A DNA stretch of 64,000 bases, taken from NCBI GenBank assembly GCA_023091665.1, contig JALJCQ010000024.1:682001-746000 (forward strand), given 5' to 3'. This document shows, piece by piece, positions 39,378 through 51,248 of this stretch; the first letter of the stretch is position 1, and each line of letters opens with the position of its first letter. The notes under the pieces are model-generated. The model was not told the origin of the DNA, ran no database searches, and worked only from the letters and a program-made list of their open reading frames with translations. The stretch comes from Pythium myriotylum (Eukaryota > Oomycota > Peronosporomycetes > Pythiales > Pythiaceae). The position numbers and the translations under genes were made by a program.

Positions 39378-41367
39378 TCAGAGATGAGCCATCGACTCTC
39401 CAATAGGGTCATGGATGGAGCCACTTAAACCTAAAGCTGAAATCCACTCCTGGATAACAGGACAAACACAGTGAATCATGCGCAACGAATCGACAGAAAG
39501 GACTGCGCAAGGGCATACCGAAGTGTTCTTGATTCGCTGGGTCGTGCACACGATCCACAGGATCATGGTGATTTGCACCAAATGCCATTGCACTGAGAGG
39601 ACAAACGAGACTTGCCGCACAGGCGAGTACTGGACATGTCTCCGCACCCTCCAAGCAATCAGGGTGAGAGAGATCAGCTCGCAAGATGCATAGAGCAGAA
39701 CGTATCCAACTTAGCACAGCACTGCTGTGCCAAGTTATATACGGTCTGGGCACGTCCTTGAAAAACCGGATAATAGTCTCGATTTGGCAATACGGACCGG
39801 ATCGCTAGGGAGACAGCTGCAATGCATACGATTACTAAAAGTTTAGAAACGGGCTGCTCCGATCATCTCAACTTACCTGATACTACAGGGATTGCGATCT
39901 CAACGTACTCCATGAGCATGACAAACTCGGTTAGGTGGAGAAGAGCTTGAACCTGCTCAACAAATGCTGTGCGTGCCGATGGGGCCAGACTATCGAGCCG
40001 GTCACCATCTTCATCGGAAAGCTCAGGAGTTAGAACGCGAGAGTCCAATGGAGCAGGATTCCACACGAACGAGATCAACAAAATGGTTCTCTTTGCATTC
40101 AGACGGCTGTCGATAAGACCTGGAGAGCCTGAAGGTAGGCCTTCGGCTGGTGTAATCGCAGAAGTCGTGTATCGTTTTTCGCTGACAATGCGGACTTCAC
40201 TTGGTGACGTCGTGCTTGCTCTCCGTTGCGGAGTAAATAAACCGCGCTATCGATTAGTGGAGGAAAACTATCTCGTTCACGGATTTGCAAGGTATGGTGA
40301 ATCTGGGCGGCGTAATTTCGAATGTCGCGATCAGACACACAAGCGTTTAGCCCATCCATGACGATCATCACCACTACGGTCAATGGCGAGCTAGTGGTCT
40401 GAGCTGAGTTTGACGAGAACAATGCATGAAAGATTTCGACGTTTACCACCACGAGCGTGGGTCGTAAATCTGCGAGGCTGTCGACGAGCCGCGCAAACAT
40501 CGTACGAAGAGTTCTGCGAACCCAAACATGAGGGCAAACTGGCCACTTCGAGGTACGATGGAATAAATGTGGTAGATAGCTGGGTAGATGGTCGTTATTG
40601 CAGTCTGCAAAGCAACAGCGTTCGAAAACTGTCGAAACTCACGTCGCAGATCCTGGTGTTCCTGAAGTTGGCGGCCCAAGATTACTGCAACTGGGAACAC
40701 AATGGTTGGAATAAAGACCGGTGCGGCTATCACCAACGTGAATGGCACAGGAAAACCGATCTTGTGGGAGAGAAATCTTGTGAATAAAAATGGCTGCGAG
40801 TGCCGCGATCGCTGCGCAATGCCACAACTTGGTGTTAAGACGGGGAACGAAGACGCGCAATTGGTCGAGAAGCATAAACGCCATGATCGATCCTTCGACA
40901 CCCCCGCGGACCTAGAACGAAGAGTTCTTGTCCGGTCCAACGTCCAGCGGTGCTAGGTCCGGAATATCGACAATCGCAACCAGGATAATGCTCGGCAGTG
41001 GGGTCAACAGCATCGCGAGTCTGGTAAGTGGTGAGTTTCCTCGAATGCTGCGGTGCAGAGCCACAAAGCGGTCGGATGGGTAACGTCCGTGGAGCTCAAC
41101 TTGCATGGCGTGCCACAAGATAGCAGCTTTGCGGTACAACCACGTCGACAAGATTGTTGTTTGCTTATGCAGCGTACAAACGCACCCGAATCCAGCGTTC
41201 GTAGCGACTCTCCCAGGAATAGCTGCCTGCAGTACTTCAAGTGATACGCCGAAAGTTGAGCACAGGTTTTGGCAAGCGAAACTACTCCGCGAGTGGTAAA
41301 TTGGCCTCAGTAGATTAAAGTACTTGTTCTGACAAAATATTGAATGAGATATCATCTTCAATCCCAA
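39378..41367 (-). pseudogene. Decayed paralogue of the multi-pass membrane protein
   Basis: Segments homologous to the 37136-38842 protein appear in order but in shifting frames: MQVELHGRYPSDRFVALHRS and LLTPLPSIILVAIVDIPDLA (about 41105-40940), LLDQLRVFVPRLN, IGFPVPFTLVIA, FARLVDSLADLRP with FPPLIDSAVYLLRNGEQ, RLDSLAPSARTAFVEQVQAL with LMEYVEIAIP, and WHLVQITMILWIVCTTQ near the end. Frame changes occur around 40930, 40820, 40500 and 40100. A GTAAGT...TGCAG pair (about 39877 to 39820) suggests an intron or a lost segment after YVEIAIP. Some breaks might be introns, but their number argues for a pseudogene. Confidence 0.75.
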
Positions 41368-41373
41368 TGTTAC

Positions 41374-42009
41374 TCACGAGCAACAAGGATCTGCCGATTC
41401 GGGTACTTTCGTCGTATCCTTGGTGAAGAAAAAGAACCCCACCATGAACCCAGCCACTGTGCTCGACACGAGCGCAATGTCGTATGTCATCGCCGCCAGC
41501 ATGAGCAGGTACGCCACCAGAATGCGGATTCCGTGCATCACGCTATCTCCAAAGTGTTCCCAATGGCCCACCAACGGCACCGCAAACGCTTGCGGATCTG
41601 CCGTCGCCGCCGTCTCTCGCTCGTCTCCGTTCACGGTCTTGTCTCTCCGCCACGCCGAGTCGGTCGCGTACCCATTGTTGGTATTCGCAGCGCTCTCCGG
41701 GTCGAGCTTGCCCGCGAGTGCCAGGCGCTTGAGCTTGCCGTAGTGCTTGGCGCGCTGCATGCGGTTGGCGTGCGTGGTCGTGAGAAACTGCGCCAGCAGC
41801 GCGAGCAGGAAGACGCTGACGTTGGCGAGCACGGCGCGCTCGAGGCTGTTGACCGTGAAGGCCTCGGTCCAGAGCATGACGCAGTCGTCGCCGGCGCTGG
41901 CGCCCGCGAGCGTGAAGCCGTTGCCGCCCATGATCATGGCGCCGCCCGCGCAGAAGGAGGAAGAAGCCGAAGTCCCCATCCCCAGCTCGCTGTCGTTCGC
42001 TCGTCCCAT
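41374..42009 (-). CDS. Ctr-type copper transporter
   Basis: 211 aa. N-terminal Met-containing segment (GGAMIMGGNG), first TM helix FTVNSLERAVLANVSVFLLA continuing to FLTT, a variable cytosolic loop, then the two closing helices VAYLLMLAAMTYDIALV and VAGFMVGFFFF. The second helix carries the MxxxM copper-selectivity motif (MLAAM) and the third a GxxxG packing motif (GFMVG), both diagnostic of Ctr high-affinity Cu(I) importers, which act as trimers in plasma or vacuolar membranes. The C-terminus ends DPCCS, a vicinal Cys pair like those used to hand copper to chaperones. Divergent from a second Ctr gene at 42482. Confidence 0.88.
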   Translation of the reverse strand: MGRANDSELGMGTSASSSFCAGGAMIMGGNGFTLAGASAGDDCVMLWTEAFTVNSLERAVLANVSVFLLALLAQFLTTTHANRMQRAKHYGKLKRLALAGKLDPESAANTNNGYATDSAWRRDKTVNGDERETAATADPQAFAVPLVGHWEHFGDSVMHGIRILVAYLLMLAAMTYDIALVSSTVAGFMVGFFFFTKDTTKVPESADPCCS

Positions 42010-42481
42010 TCACCCGAGGTCCCTTGGGGAGAGATTCCACGCCCTGTCAACAACAGAGCTCTTCAGTGGGGGGGAATGTCCAGTCAACAATTGCGGACGG
42101 TTATATAACCAGCCAGTCCCAAGTGACCTCGACCCCCACGTGGCAATGGCAGGGAGGAGACGGCAGACGTGGTGACGGAGACGAGCGGGCGGCGATACAT
42201 TTCGTTCGAGAGAACTGACTCCAGCTGGAGCGGCGGCGCGTTCCGCTTGGCGGCCTGACACGCGTGACAGAGAAGGTCATTATTGGGGGCACCATCACCG
42301 AGAGTCGGACCGACGTAAACTACATGTGGCGGACAGATAAACTACGGAATCGCCTTTGGGAGGGAATTGGCAGGGACCTCGTCGTTGTCATGGGTGAGAA
42401 GCCACACGCGAAGACGCATCCTCTTCGAGAAGCTCCGCCCGCGCTCTCTCCCGCCTGCCGCGCCCCCGACGACCGACAAGC
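42010..42481. promoter_or_regulatory. Shared upstream region of two divergent Ctr genes
   Basis: 472 bp separate the two ATGs, so both promoters must lie here. No specific copper-response element could be identified by eye. Confidence 0.5.
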
Positions 42482-43567
42482 ATGGCCCGCTACGCCCACC
42501 GCATGCGCCGCGTCGAGACGCTTCTGCTCGTGGCGGTCGCGTGTCTCTTGCTGGTCTGCACGCCGAGAACGGCCCTCGCAATGATGGACATGCCGGTACG
42601 TTCGTGGCCGTTGGTGGCCTCATTCCTGCTGCCATGCTGACGCTCTCCGTGTGTTTAGGACGATCCGGTCAATGGAGAGATGGTCATGAGCACCGAGTAC
42701 AACTTCCAGCTGCGCAACGGCCAGCGCTTGCGGTTTGCGAGTGCGGAGACCTTGCAGCAGTTCGTGAAGGATCCGTCGAGTGGCCTTGGCGACGTCGTCA
42801 TGGCGGCCGGGGACAAGGAGGCCCATGGAGAAGCTTCACTGTGTCCAGTGTGCGGCATGGAGAACGCTGTCTCGGGTGGCCCGACCGTGCTCATGAAGCA
42901 CGGAGACCAGACGATCCATACGTGCAGCATGTTCCACGCGCACCAGGTTCACGACGAGATCCTCACGCTGCGTGAGGCCGCTGCGACGGACAAGACCGCC
43001 GCAACGACCAGCGAAGAGCAGCCGTTTTGCACGGGCTCGGGCACATCGATGCTCAACGGGTTTGCCTTCTTCCAGAGCGCTCGCGACAGCTCGGCCTGCG
43101 TCTTGCTCTGGTTCCCAGGATGGGTGCTCAACACGCGCTGGCGATACCTGCTCGGCTGCCTCACGGTCGTGCTCTGCGCCATGTTCAACGAGTACTTGCT
43201 CAAGTTGCGACGGATCCTGCGCAAGGAGAGCAACGCGAAACGCATTCTGGTCAACGGCTCGGCAAGCGAATCGTCGATGCTTCTTCGGCCACGTGCGTAC
43301 TCGGCGTCGTCACCGTCGCCAGCGTCCTCCACTGGCGTGATTGCGACGTGGTTCAGAGGCCTCTCAGCCGATACTCAGCACATGGTCCACTGCGTTTTGC
43401 ACGGCGTGACGATCATGCTTGCGTACATGCTGATGCTGGTGTCGATGACGTACGACGGCATCCTCTTCTTGTGCTGTATCGTCGGCTATATCATCGGCTA
43501 CTTCGTGTTCGGGGAACGCCGCGAGGTCGTGCCCGACGCAGACTCGCTTACCTTCGGCACGGCATAA
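42482..43567 (+). CDS. Ctr-type copper transporter with a CPVCGM-containing N-terminal region
   Basis: 340 aa in two exons: 42482-42595, intron 42596-42658 (GTACGT...TTTAG), 42659-43567. Exon 1 encodes a signal peptide (ETLLLVAVACLLLVCTPRTA) ending in MMDMP. Residues about 85-125 contain LCPVCGMENAVSGGPTVLMK followed by HTCSMFHAHQ, a Cys/Met/His cluster resembling the CPVCGM metal site of NosL-like copper proteins. The Ctr core follows: a first TM about residue 175, then the paired helices LAYMLMLVSMTYDGILFLCC and GYIIGYFVFG with MLVSM (MxxxM) and GYIIG (GxxxG). The N-terminal region would face outside or the lumen and could capture or reduce copper before transport; that role is inference. 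Confidence 0.85.
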
Positions 43568-43724
43568 AGGTACGGACGAAAATGATTCCAAGATGTAGAC
43601 AAGTCGTGGGAAATTGTAGAACGACAGCATGTGGTGGAGTGCGTACTGGTACTTTCGATTAAGATATTATGACTTTTTGTGAGGTTCGCTTCCAAGCACG
43701 CATTGTCCCTTTTCGGGAAAACGA

Positions 43725-46619
43725 TCAAAGCGCATGTGTCAGTTCGTTTCGTAGGCTTCGGAAGCTCTCAAGCTCGTCGTCAAAGGCCGTCGACGGCGCA
43801 GCAGAGCTCTCCGTGCGCGACTGAGCTTCTCCGAGCATTGGAGAAGTCTGATCTCCCCCAGTACTCGTCACGCTGGATCGCCGCTCGCTCAGCGTCTCGA
43901 AAGTCTGTAATCGCGGGGCGTTCTTCAGCTGCTGAAGGAAGCTGCCGACCGACGCGGTGTCCCACGCCATCATGCCTGATACTCCGCCCCTTGACTGGAT
44001 TTCACTCTCCGATCCCAACGAAGACTGCCGATCGCCGACTGAACTCGTAGCAGTCACAGTTGTCCCGCTTGATAATGTACCCACGTCGTCTCCGAGCGCA
44101 AACGGCAGCATAAGCATTTCGCTCTCCATCGTCCCATCACCGTAAGGCGCACTTGAATCACCGTTCACAGACTTGTTACTTTCCTCGTTTGTGGTCGTGT
44201 TGGACCCCAGGAACCGACGTCGAGTGGACGCACCAATAGATATCGCAAAATTGTCCGGTGAATCGGGCGAGATACCCCAGATACCTGCTGTGTTCTCATG
44301 GATGTCTGTCGAAAAGGCACCCTGCTCCTTAGTCTCGGCGGGGTTGCCACCAGAGAAGCGCCCCGAAGACGTGGCGGCGGCTAGAATGCTTCCACCACTT
44401 CGTCCACTTCCCGCCGTCATATGAATGCTCCCTCCACGAGCAAATGGTGCATCTGTCGACAAAAACGTTGCCGTACCACTTCGTCGAAGTGACTGGAAGT
44501 GCTTGCTGTGAGAGTAGCCTGGTGACGTCGATAGCAGCTCTGTCGGACTGGGCTGGAAAGGAGGGCTGAGACTAGGTGATCGATCCAAGCTCGGCCTCAG
44601 GACCAAAGCACCGGCGGGCGAGCTGTCTGGATTACTCAACGATGCACGATCATCGAGCGCGGTTAGAGGTGACTCCGCCATAAATGGTGGCGTCAGCTGA
44701 GGGGATGTACCCATCGAGAGGTGTCCGTCTCCGTTGCTTCCGCCAAGTCCGACACTTTGTAATTCTGGAGTCATGCTGCGCTGAGGATCAAACGAGCCAG
44801 GTCGTCGATGACCAAAATGGAATGTCTGTGCTCGATCATTCGAATCCGATGGCGATGGATTCGGTGATAGGTGAGCGCCGGGGTTGCTCGGGCTACTCGT
44901 GTCCAAGGAGAAGTTTTCCAGCGAAGCTCGGTACGCGTACTCATTGCTTGACTTCTTCCCCGCCGCTGAGGATGTGACAGACGAGACAAATGACGTTCTG
45001 CCTGCCGTTCTTGGGGTCAGGATGGAGTTGGGGTGGCGTGGCGGAGTCGCCAGACGATGGTGGGGACTCGAAGTGTGGTGGTCCTGGAATGATCCACCCC
45101 CGCCAGAGTACCCACTGCTGCTGCTGCCAAGTACTCCAGTCGGAGGCGTCTGTGATCTCTCAACCGCGACGTTGCCGTAACCATAGGGGGCAGGGGCGAC
45201 GTTCGGGTTTGTGGGCACTGCTCGCAGTCGAGAAGGGTCTCCGTACGAGTGAGGTCGATGCGGAATAGGTACTGGGGTAGTCGTAGCTGCCTCAAGTGCT
45301 GACGTTGTAGAGTTGTTGTGGTCGTCATACGAGGCTGCAACTGGACTCTTCACTTGTTGCGGGATGGCCATTGGCTGTGAGATATGCTGTTGTTGCGATC
45401 TCCTCGGAGAGACAGCTCGATGGTGATGCTCATCTACTGGATTCAGCTCGATACTCGAGCGTCGTTGATCATTTCGAGCGTCGTGATCAGGAGGAACCTC
45501 GTGGACGCGACGAGGAGATTGCGGATCTGATTGTGATGACATGGAGACTGGTGCTGATTGAGCACCCCGCATCGGCGACGGCCGCCCAGTCGGTGCTGCA
45601 GCGGAGGCAAGTTCTGGAGAAGCTGGCACGTAGTCCTGAATAATAAAGTTCTCCTGGAAAATTTCTTTGGTCACTCGCTTCCGTCGGTGTTCCAGCACCG
45701 AGCAGTCTCGTCGGTAGATCGCCGCGACTTTGACGAAGCCAAACGGCGTGTTAATCGGTAGAAAACTGTACTGGCTAGTCGCAATACCAGCCTCAAAGCC
45801 GCTGGCCGCTTGGTCTTCTTCGCACGAATGGATCTCGTACGATAACGTCGACGGATACGACTGGCGGTAGAATCGATGGGCTGGTAGCAGCCGCATGAAC
45901 GAATGCAGCGCGCGCAGCAGCACCGCAAACTTCTTGACCATCTCCTTCAGGATTTCGATCACGTCGCGCTGGTTGCCGCCGCCAGGGTACAGTCTCGCGC
46001 TGCCTCCAAGGCCGTTCAAGCGCCGCCCTTGGAAGTCGAACTGGTCCGCGAGACCGTTCGAGTACTCGATAATCCAGCGCTCCAGCAGCACCCGCTGGCC
46101 GCCATCTCCGTCCCAGAAGACGTCGATCGTAAGCGGCAAGTGCACGTCTTCTCTCCATGCGCCCATGGACTCGCGCACATGTTGGACCTCTTCAATATCC
46201 AACTTGAGCTATTCGCAAACAAAGGAAAGAAAAACACAGACCGCCGTGAGTCCTTCGAGGCCCACGCAACTTCTTGAGAGAGCCGCACAACGTACCCATC
46301 CGCGTCGCGCACTCGGCGTCTGGTGGTGGTGGTGTCCGGTGTCGGTCTGCAGGTGGACGCGCGACTGCAGCACCAGTTCCGTCACCTTGAAGAGGAACTC
46401 GAGCACGTACTGCTCGGTCTTCAGGCGTCCGGCCTCGGCGCCCGGCGGCACTCCGCCTCCGGCGACGCCGTACGAGTGCTGGTAGTTTGTGTGCGCGTGC
46501 GGCGCCGGACTGCCGCTGCGTGGCGGGTTCGCGTATCTGTTCGGTGGGTTGTGGAGGTTCGTTCTCGACGAGGCGGACGAGTTGGAGGACGAGGCGTTGA
46601 GGTCCACGGAGCTCATCAT
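43725..46619 (-). CDS. ATG13: Autophagy protein ATG13
   Basis: 935 aa in two exons: 46296-46619 (start MMSSVDLNAS), an 87 nt intron 46209-46295 (GTACGT...GAATAG), and 43725-46208. The join restores RGW-LKLDIEEVQHVRESM. The N-terminal third is an ATG13 HORMA domain: KTEQYVLEFLFKVTELVLQS, LTIDVFWDGDGGQRVLLERW, the Arg/Tyr-rich AHRFYRQSYPSTLSYEIHSC, and FGFVKVAAIYRRDCSVLEHR. The remainder is a long Ser/Pro-rich disordered region, as expected for the ATG1-binding, kinase-regulated part. ATG13 scaffolds the ATG1/ULK kinase complex that starts autophagosome formation. The C-terminus ends with DDELESFRSLRNELTHAL. Convergent with the Ctr gene. Confidence 0.88.
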
Positions 46620-47446
46620 CTCAGCTGTGCGTCGCGCGCGAGTGGGCGCACTGTAGGAGGCCGCAGGCGCGAGCGCAGGAGGAGCAAGCAAGCGCTTCCG
46701 GTCTCTCGAGGTACGTCGCTTTGACAGTGCTCCACGCAACCCATACTCAGGCTGGTTTTCTTTGGGCGAACCTGTCGAAACCGATGTAATCCGGGAACAT
46801 CGTATTTGACAGGGACGGAAGACAAAGAAGAACACAGCGGTGATTGGTGGAATATACCAGTGACACACCGGCGTCAAGAGCCAATCAGATGACAGAAGCT
46901 GCGGCCTGTGGACTCGGCTGGATCCTTCTGCTTCGAACGGCCTTTCGCCGACGACGATGGCCCAATATCATGCCGTCGGAAGAAGCAGACCGCGCGAAAA
47001 GATCCACGTCACGTGGCCTGCTCGCTTTCGTTCGCGTCGGGTGTTCGTGGGTGCGACAAGCGGCGGAACCGCGGCAAGTTTTTCAATATCAGTAGGTTTT
47101 CGTCAATTCATTCTGCAATTCGAATTTGAATCGCAGACGCTTCTCGAAGTCGGAAAGATCGAACTGGTGTGGTCCACATGGTTGAAGTGGGAGTGTGTGT
47201 GTGTGTTTCTGCAACCGGCATCCGTGAACGAAGAGAGAGAGAGAGAAGCAGAGTGCAATCTGCAAGCCCAAGTTCAAGCGCCCGCGTCGATTCTCCCGTC
47301 GCCGCGCCTTCCCCCGCTCCCTCCGCTCTTCTTCGCCCCGCACAAAGCGCCCCATTCGATAGAGCGAGTCGCGCGCTATCCAACGGTGTGCTGGACGATC
47401 GCGACAACCGAGCACAACCCGTCGAACCCTCCTCGCTCCGACAAAG
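46620..47446. other. Divergent intergenic region of ATG13 and the MA3 gene
   Basis: Contains a GT run near 47192-47206 and a GA run near 47234-47246. Short open frames on both strands show no similarity. Presumably holds both promoters. Confidence 0.5.
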
Positions 47447-48881
47447 ATGGCCGAAGTTGAAGTGAAAGGTGCGAGCGGGTTTTGGACGAGGGGAATTGTG
47501 GAGGTGCTGTCGCTAACGGACAGTGGATGTGACAGCAGACGCGCTGGATCTGGCGGTCCAGGCCGAGCTGGCTGCGCCCGTGCTCACCAGCCAACCCGCG
47601 TCGTCCAGCGGCGGCGGAGGCGGCGGCGAGAAGCCGCTCGCCCCTCGTAAGGAGCGCAGCAAGTCGCGCGAGATGGGGAAGCGCATGGGCGGCGGCCAGA
47701 AGGGCATCTGGGGCAACACGACCGAGATCTTGAAGCCCGTCGCGGCCGTGGACGACCACGACCCCAACTACGACAGCGAAGGCGAGGACGGTGTTGTGCT
47801 TGTCTCCACTACTGGATCGCCTGTACACCGCCCGGCGCCGCCGAACCTTGAGCCGGACGAGCTCGCGGCCAAGGAGCTCGCGGTGAACCCTCCACCGGAG
47901 ATTAAGAAGCGCGTGATCGAGATCATCGACGAGTACTTTACTAGCGGCGATGCCGAGGAAGTCAAGAGGTGGGTAGTTGTCATTGAGTTGACATTTGCAG
48001 GAAGATGGTTAATGTTTTTGCATTTTAGCTCGGTTCGCGAACTTGACGCTGGAGAGTTCAACTACGAGATTGTCAAGCGTGCCATCACCATGTCGATGGA
48101 CAAGAATGACAAAGAGCGCGAACTCGTCTCGCGTTTGATCTCCGAGCTCTTTTTGAACGTGCTTACTCCCTCGCAGCTCGCCATGGGTTTCCGTCGCGTA
48201 CTCTTGCTCGCAGATGACCTGCAGATCGACATTCCAAAGTGAGTAACACCGTGGAAAGATTGATCCCGCCTTACACCCCCACTAACTGCGGTGAATTTCC
48301 ACACTAGTGCCAAAAACATGCTTGCGATTTTCGCGGCGCGAGCTATCGTTGACGAAGTGCTCCCGCCCAAGTTCCTTGAGGACCCATTCATCAACCGTTA
48401 CGCTCCAGATATCGCAGCTGAGGCTATCAAGAAGCTCAGCATCAAGCATGCGACGGCTCGTATGGAGAAGGGGTGGGGTCCCGGTGATGGCCGCCCTGTT
48501 GAGGAACTCAAAGTTGCGATTGACCAGCTCACGAAGGAGTACTTTTTGTCTCGCGATTTGGAGGAAGCAGCACGTTGTGTGCGAGAGCTCAACGTGCCTC
48601 ACTTCCACCATGAAGTCGTGAAGAGAGGCATTACAAACTCTTTGGAAGAAGGAGGCGAAAGCAATACTGAGGCGTTGACCTCGCTGTTCGCCTATCTCGT
48701 CACTCAGGAGATTGTTTCAGGCGAACAGCTTCGCAAGGGCTTTGAACGATTCAAGCTCGTGTTGGACGATGTCGCGCTGGACATCCCCAACGCCCCGAAG
48801 CTCTTCCAAGGAATCGTTGCCCGTGCGAAGAGTGACGGCATCTTGCCTGGCGATTTTGACGGCTCAGCGAAGCAGCAGTAG
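47447..48881 (+). CDS. PDCD4-like protein with two MA3 domains
   Basis: 416 aa in four exons: 47447-47468, 47524-47968, 48029-48238, 48308-48881, with introns of 55, 60 and 69 nt (all GT-AG; the 60 nt one is in frame). The N-terminus carries KRMGGGQKGIWGNTTEIL and DPNYDSEGED, blocks found in PDCD4-like proteins. MA3 domain 1 is about residues 131-245 (EIKKRVIEIIDEYFTSGDAE, then YEIVKRAITMSMD) and domain 2 about 285-400 (EELKVAIDQLTKEYFLSRDL, HFHHEVVKRGITNSLEEG). MA3 domains bind eIF4A and repress or tune cap-dependent translation. PAKNMLAIF-type linker and FAARAIVDEVLPPKFL support orthology to PDCD4/plant MA3 proteins. Confidence 0.88.
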
Positions 48882-49294
48882 CCTTCCTCGCCCTCCAAGT
48901 CAGACACGACAGTGAGCAACGAGAAGTCAAGCGAAATGAGTGTAGCTTGTCGGCCGCCTATAGCACTTCCAAGCAGCAAGTGAAACAGACAGACAGACAG
49001 ATAGGCCGATCAAGACCGGTAAAGTATCCAATCTCAAAAACCTCACCACATCGAATTTGTTGGATATTCTCGGACTGTCTCTGATGATTCCAGACGACAC
49101 GGGTAAATCTTGAAAGGTCGCGAGAGACTTTCTATTATCTCTTTGGTCTCACTTTCGAATTCCACTCATTGCAAGCAACACTTCCTGTCCCAAGAAAGGA
49201 TGAGGTGGGTAGCTGACAGAGTAAGCTTCCAGTACTTGGATAATTGACGGCGTACTCGTGTAGCGATGCACTGTCGTCGTCTGCGTTCATCGTT
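48882..49294. other. Intergenic, no gene seen
   Basis: Between two co-oriented genes; a short CAGA repeat (about 48985-49001). Promoter of the ZMYND10 homologue presumably lies here. Confidence 0.5.
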
Positions 49295-51212
49295 ATGCCA
49301 TCGGAGGCTGAACAACTAATCGAGTATTTGAGAGAGCAACCTGTCGACGCTATCGGGCTCACGAAAGACTGGATGTCATACCATCACACAATCGAAAAGC
49401 TCAACTTGCAAGCCCACCAATCGGCTCAGCGCAAGCAGGACAACTTTGTGGTCGAAGCTCTCGTGACATATCAAAAGTTTCCAACGTTGTTTGTCAACCT
49501 TCTCAACGCTGAAATGTGGAAAGCAAACGTATTTCCGCTTCTGAAGTGCCAGGACGAAGACTCGACGTCGTTGCGTTTGTACTTCATTGTGAGTCTCAGC
49601 GAAGCGAGCTAGTGCGTTCGAATCTAACAGAGGGTCCCACTGCATACAGATCTACCACGAAGCCGCAATTGTAAACTTGCTCGAGGTCGCTTTTTACCAC
49701 GAGCACGTCATTGAGACCATGGACGATGACATGATGATTGAGATAGTCGATTACTGCATGCGGAAGCTCACGTGGCTAATTGGTCTGCCACGAGATGCCA
49801 TAGCGAATGCCACCACATTCCACAAAAGCGGCCAAGAGATCGTGAACATGATTGAGACTCAGACACCCAAGTCTGAGCTGCAGCGTCAGCAAATGGAAAT
49901 TGAGTTTCGTATCGCTGTCCAGTGCGTGACGATCGTGCGGTACATCTCCGAGCGTCTACACATGCTTCCCCTTGGCATCGTCTCGCGCTTGCTTGACAAG
50001 CACGACGTGCTTCTTTCGCTTGCTGCGCTGATCGAGAATCCTCCGTGGACTTATAAAGACGTCAGCAAAGACGAGAAGACAAATGAGCAAGTTGTGAGGT
50101 GGAAGAAGTTTTCTCAGCAAAAGTGGTCAGTTGTGGAGCCGAGTGACCTTCTCGTACTAACAGCCACAGAAGCTCAAGTGTGGCTTGCAGTATACTACTT
50201 GATCTGCACCAAGAATGCCCGTGAGCACTACGAGATAACGCAGTTTCGCAAAGAGCAACTCATGCGAATGCGCAAGTACCTGAATGAGTTGCTAATCGAT
50301 CAGTTACCACTCCTGGCAGACATTCAGCGATACTTAGACGAGCTGTCGATCATGGCAGTGCAGTCTAACATTGTTGGTGCCAAGAGCACGCTGGTCATGG
50401 AGACTGTACCATACGTTCGAGATGGATTAGTGCGCAAGTTCCGCAAAGAATTTCGTGCTATCGCCCAAAGGTTTGATGAGAACAGCAAAGAGATACTGCG
50501 GAGCGAAGATATCAAGCAGTTGGCGGAGCTATATCAAATGGAGGGAATCGACGAACTTCTTGACGAGTCCGAGGAAAGACGAAAAGAGCGCGAGGAACTA
50601 CAGAAGGCAATGGCGGTAGACTCAAAAGAGGAAGAAGAAGATATTCCTCCGACACCAACGCGGGTTGTTCTTGTGTTCAACAACCGCGCCGGTGATCCAA
50701 AAGCCCCCAAGAAGCCTTTGATTGTGGAAATAAACGATGAAGACGACGCGAAGCCGAATACAATCGATGCCGAAATGCCAGATGAGGTTCAAGTCATTTG
50801 TAACGTTGACTTGGACACACAGAAGCTTATGGAGACTAAGAGCCACCGATATCTTCGCTTTACGATCCGACCTCAACTTTCTCACTCAAAGCGAGCGCAG
50901 CTCATTGCCTGGAATTCATCGGCAAAAGCCACAGTCGTGTTTGAAGGAGACCAAGATCTAGTGGAGTTGCACTGTACCAAGCTTGACTTGCCCCAACAAC
51001 GCCCTCAAAGTGAGCAGCTTAAGCGTGAAAAGCTCTGGAAACAAATAGGATCACTCCAAGAAGACAGCCGTGTCGTGGTGCAGTGTCAGTTTATCACAGC
51101 GGCAGATTCCTTTCAACCCGTGGACAACCAGGCCAGTCATGACCAAGTGGCTACACCAAATAGGTTTGTGCCTTATGAGCTTGGCTCGATCTCCCTCTCG
51201 ATTCCGTTCTAG
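49295..51212 (+). CDS. ZMYND10: ZMYND10 homologue lacking the MYND finger
   Basis: 618 aa in two exons: 49295-49588, a 61 nt intron, 49650-51212; the join gives LYFI-IYHEAAIVNLLEVAF. The N-terminal 400 residues follow the ZMYND10/BLU pattern: HHTIEKLNLQAHQ, LNAEMWKANVFPLL, IYHEAAIVNLLEVAFYHE, VDYCMRKLTWLI, LSLAALIENPPWT. ZMYND10 is a cytoplasmic factor needed to assemble axonemal dynein arms, consistent with zoospore flagella. The animal protein ends in a Cys/His MYND zinc finger; here there is none. Instead an extension of about 200 residues follows, with an acidic KEEEEDIPPTP segment and a beta-rich region (SHRYLRFTIRPQLSHSKRAQ, ATVVFEGDQDLVELHCTKLD) of unknown fold. Confidence 0.88.
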
Positions 51213-51248
51213 GATGCTGAACAACGAGTTTCGTATATATATGCTTGT

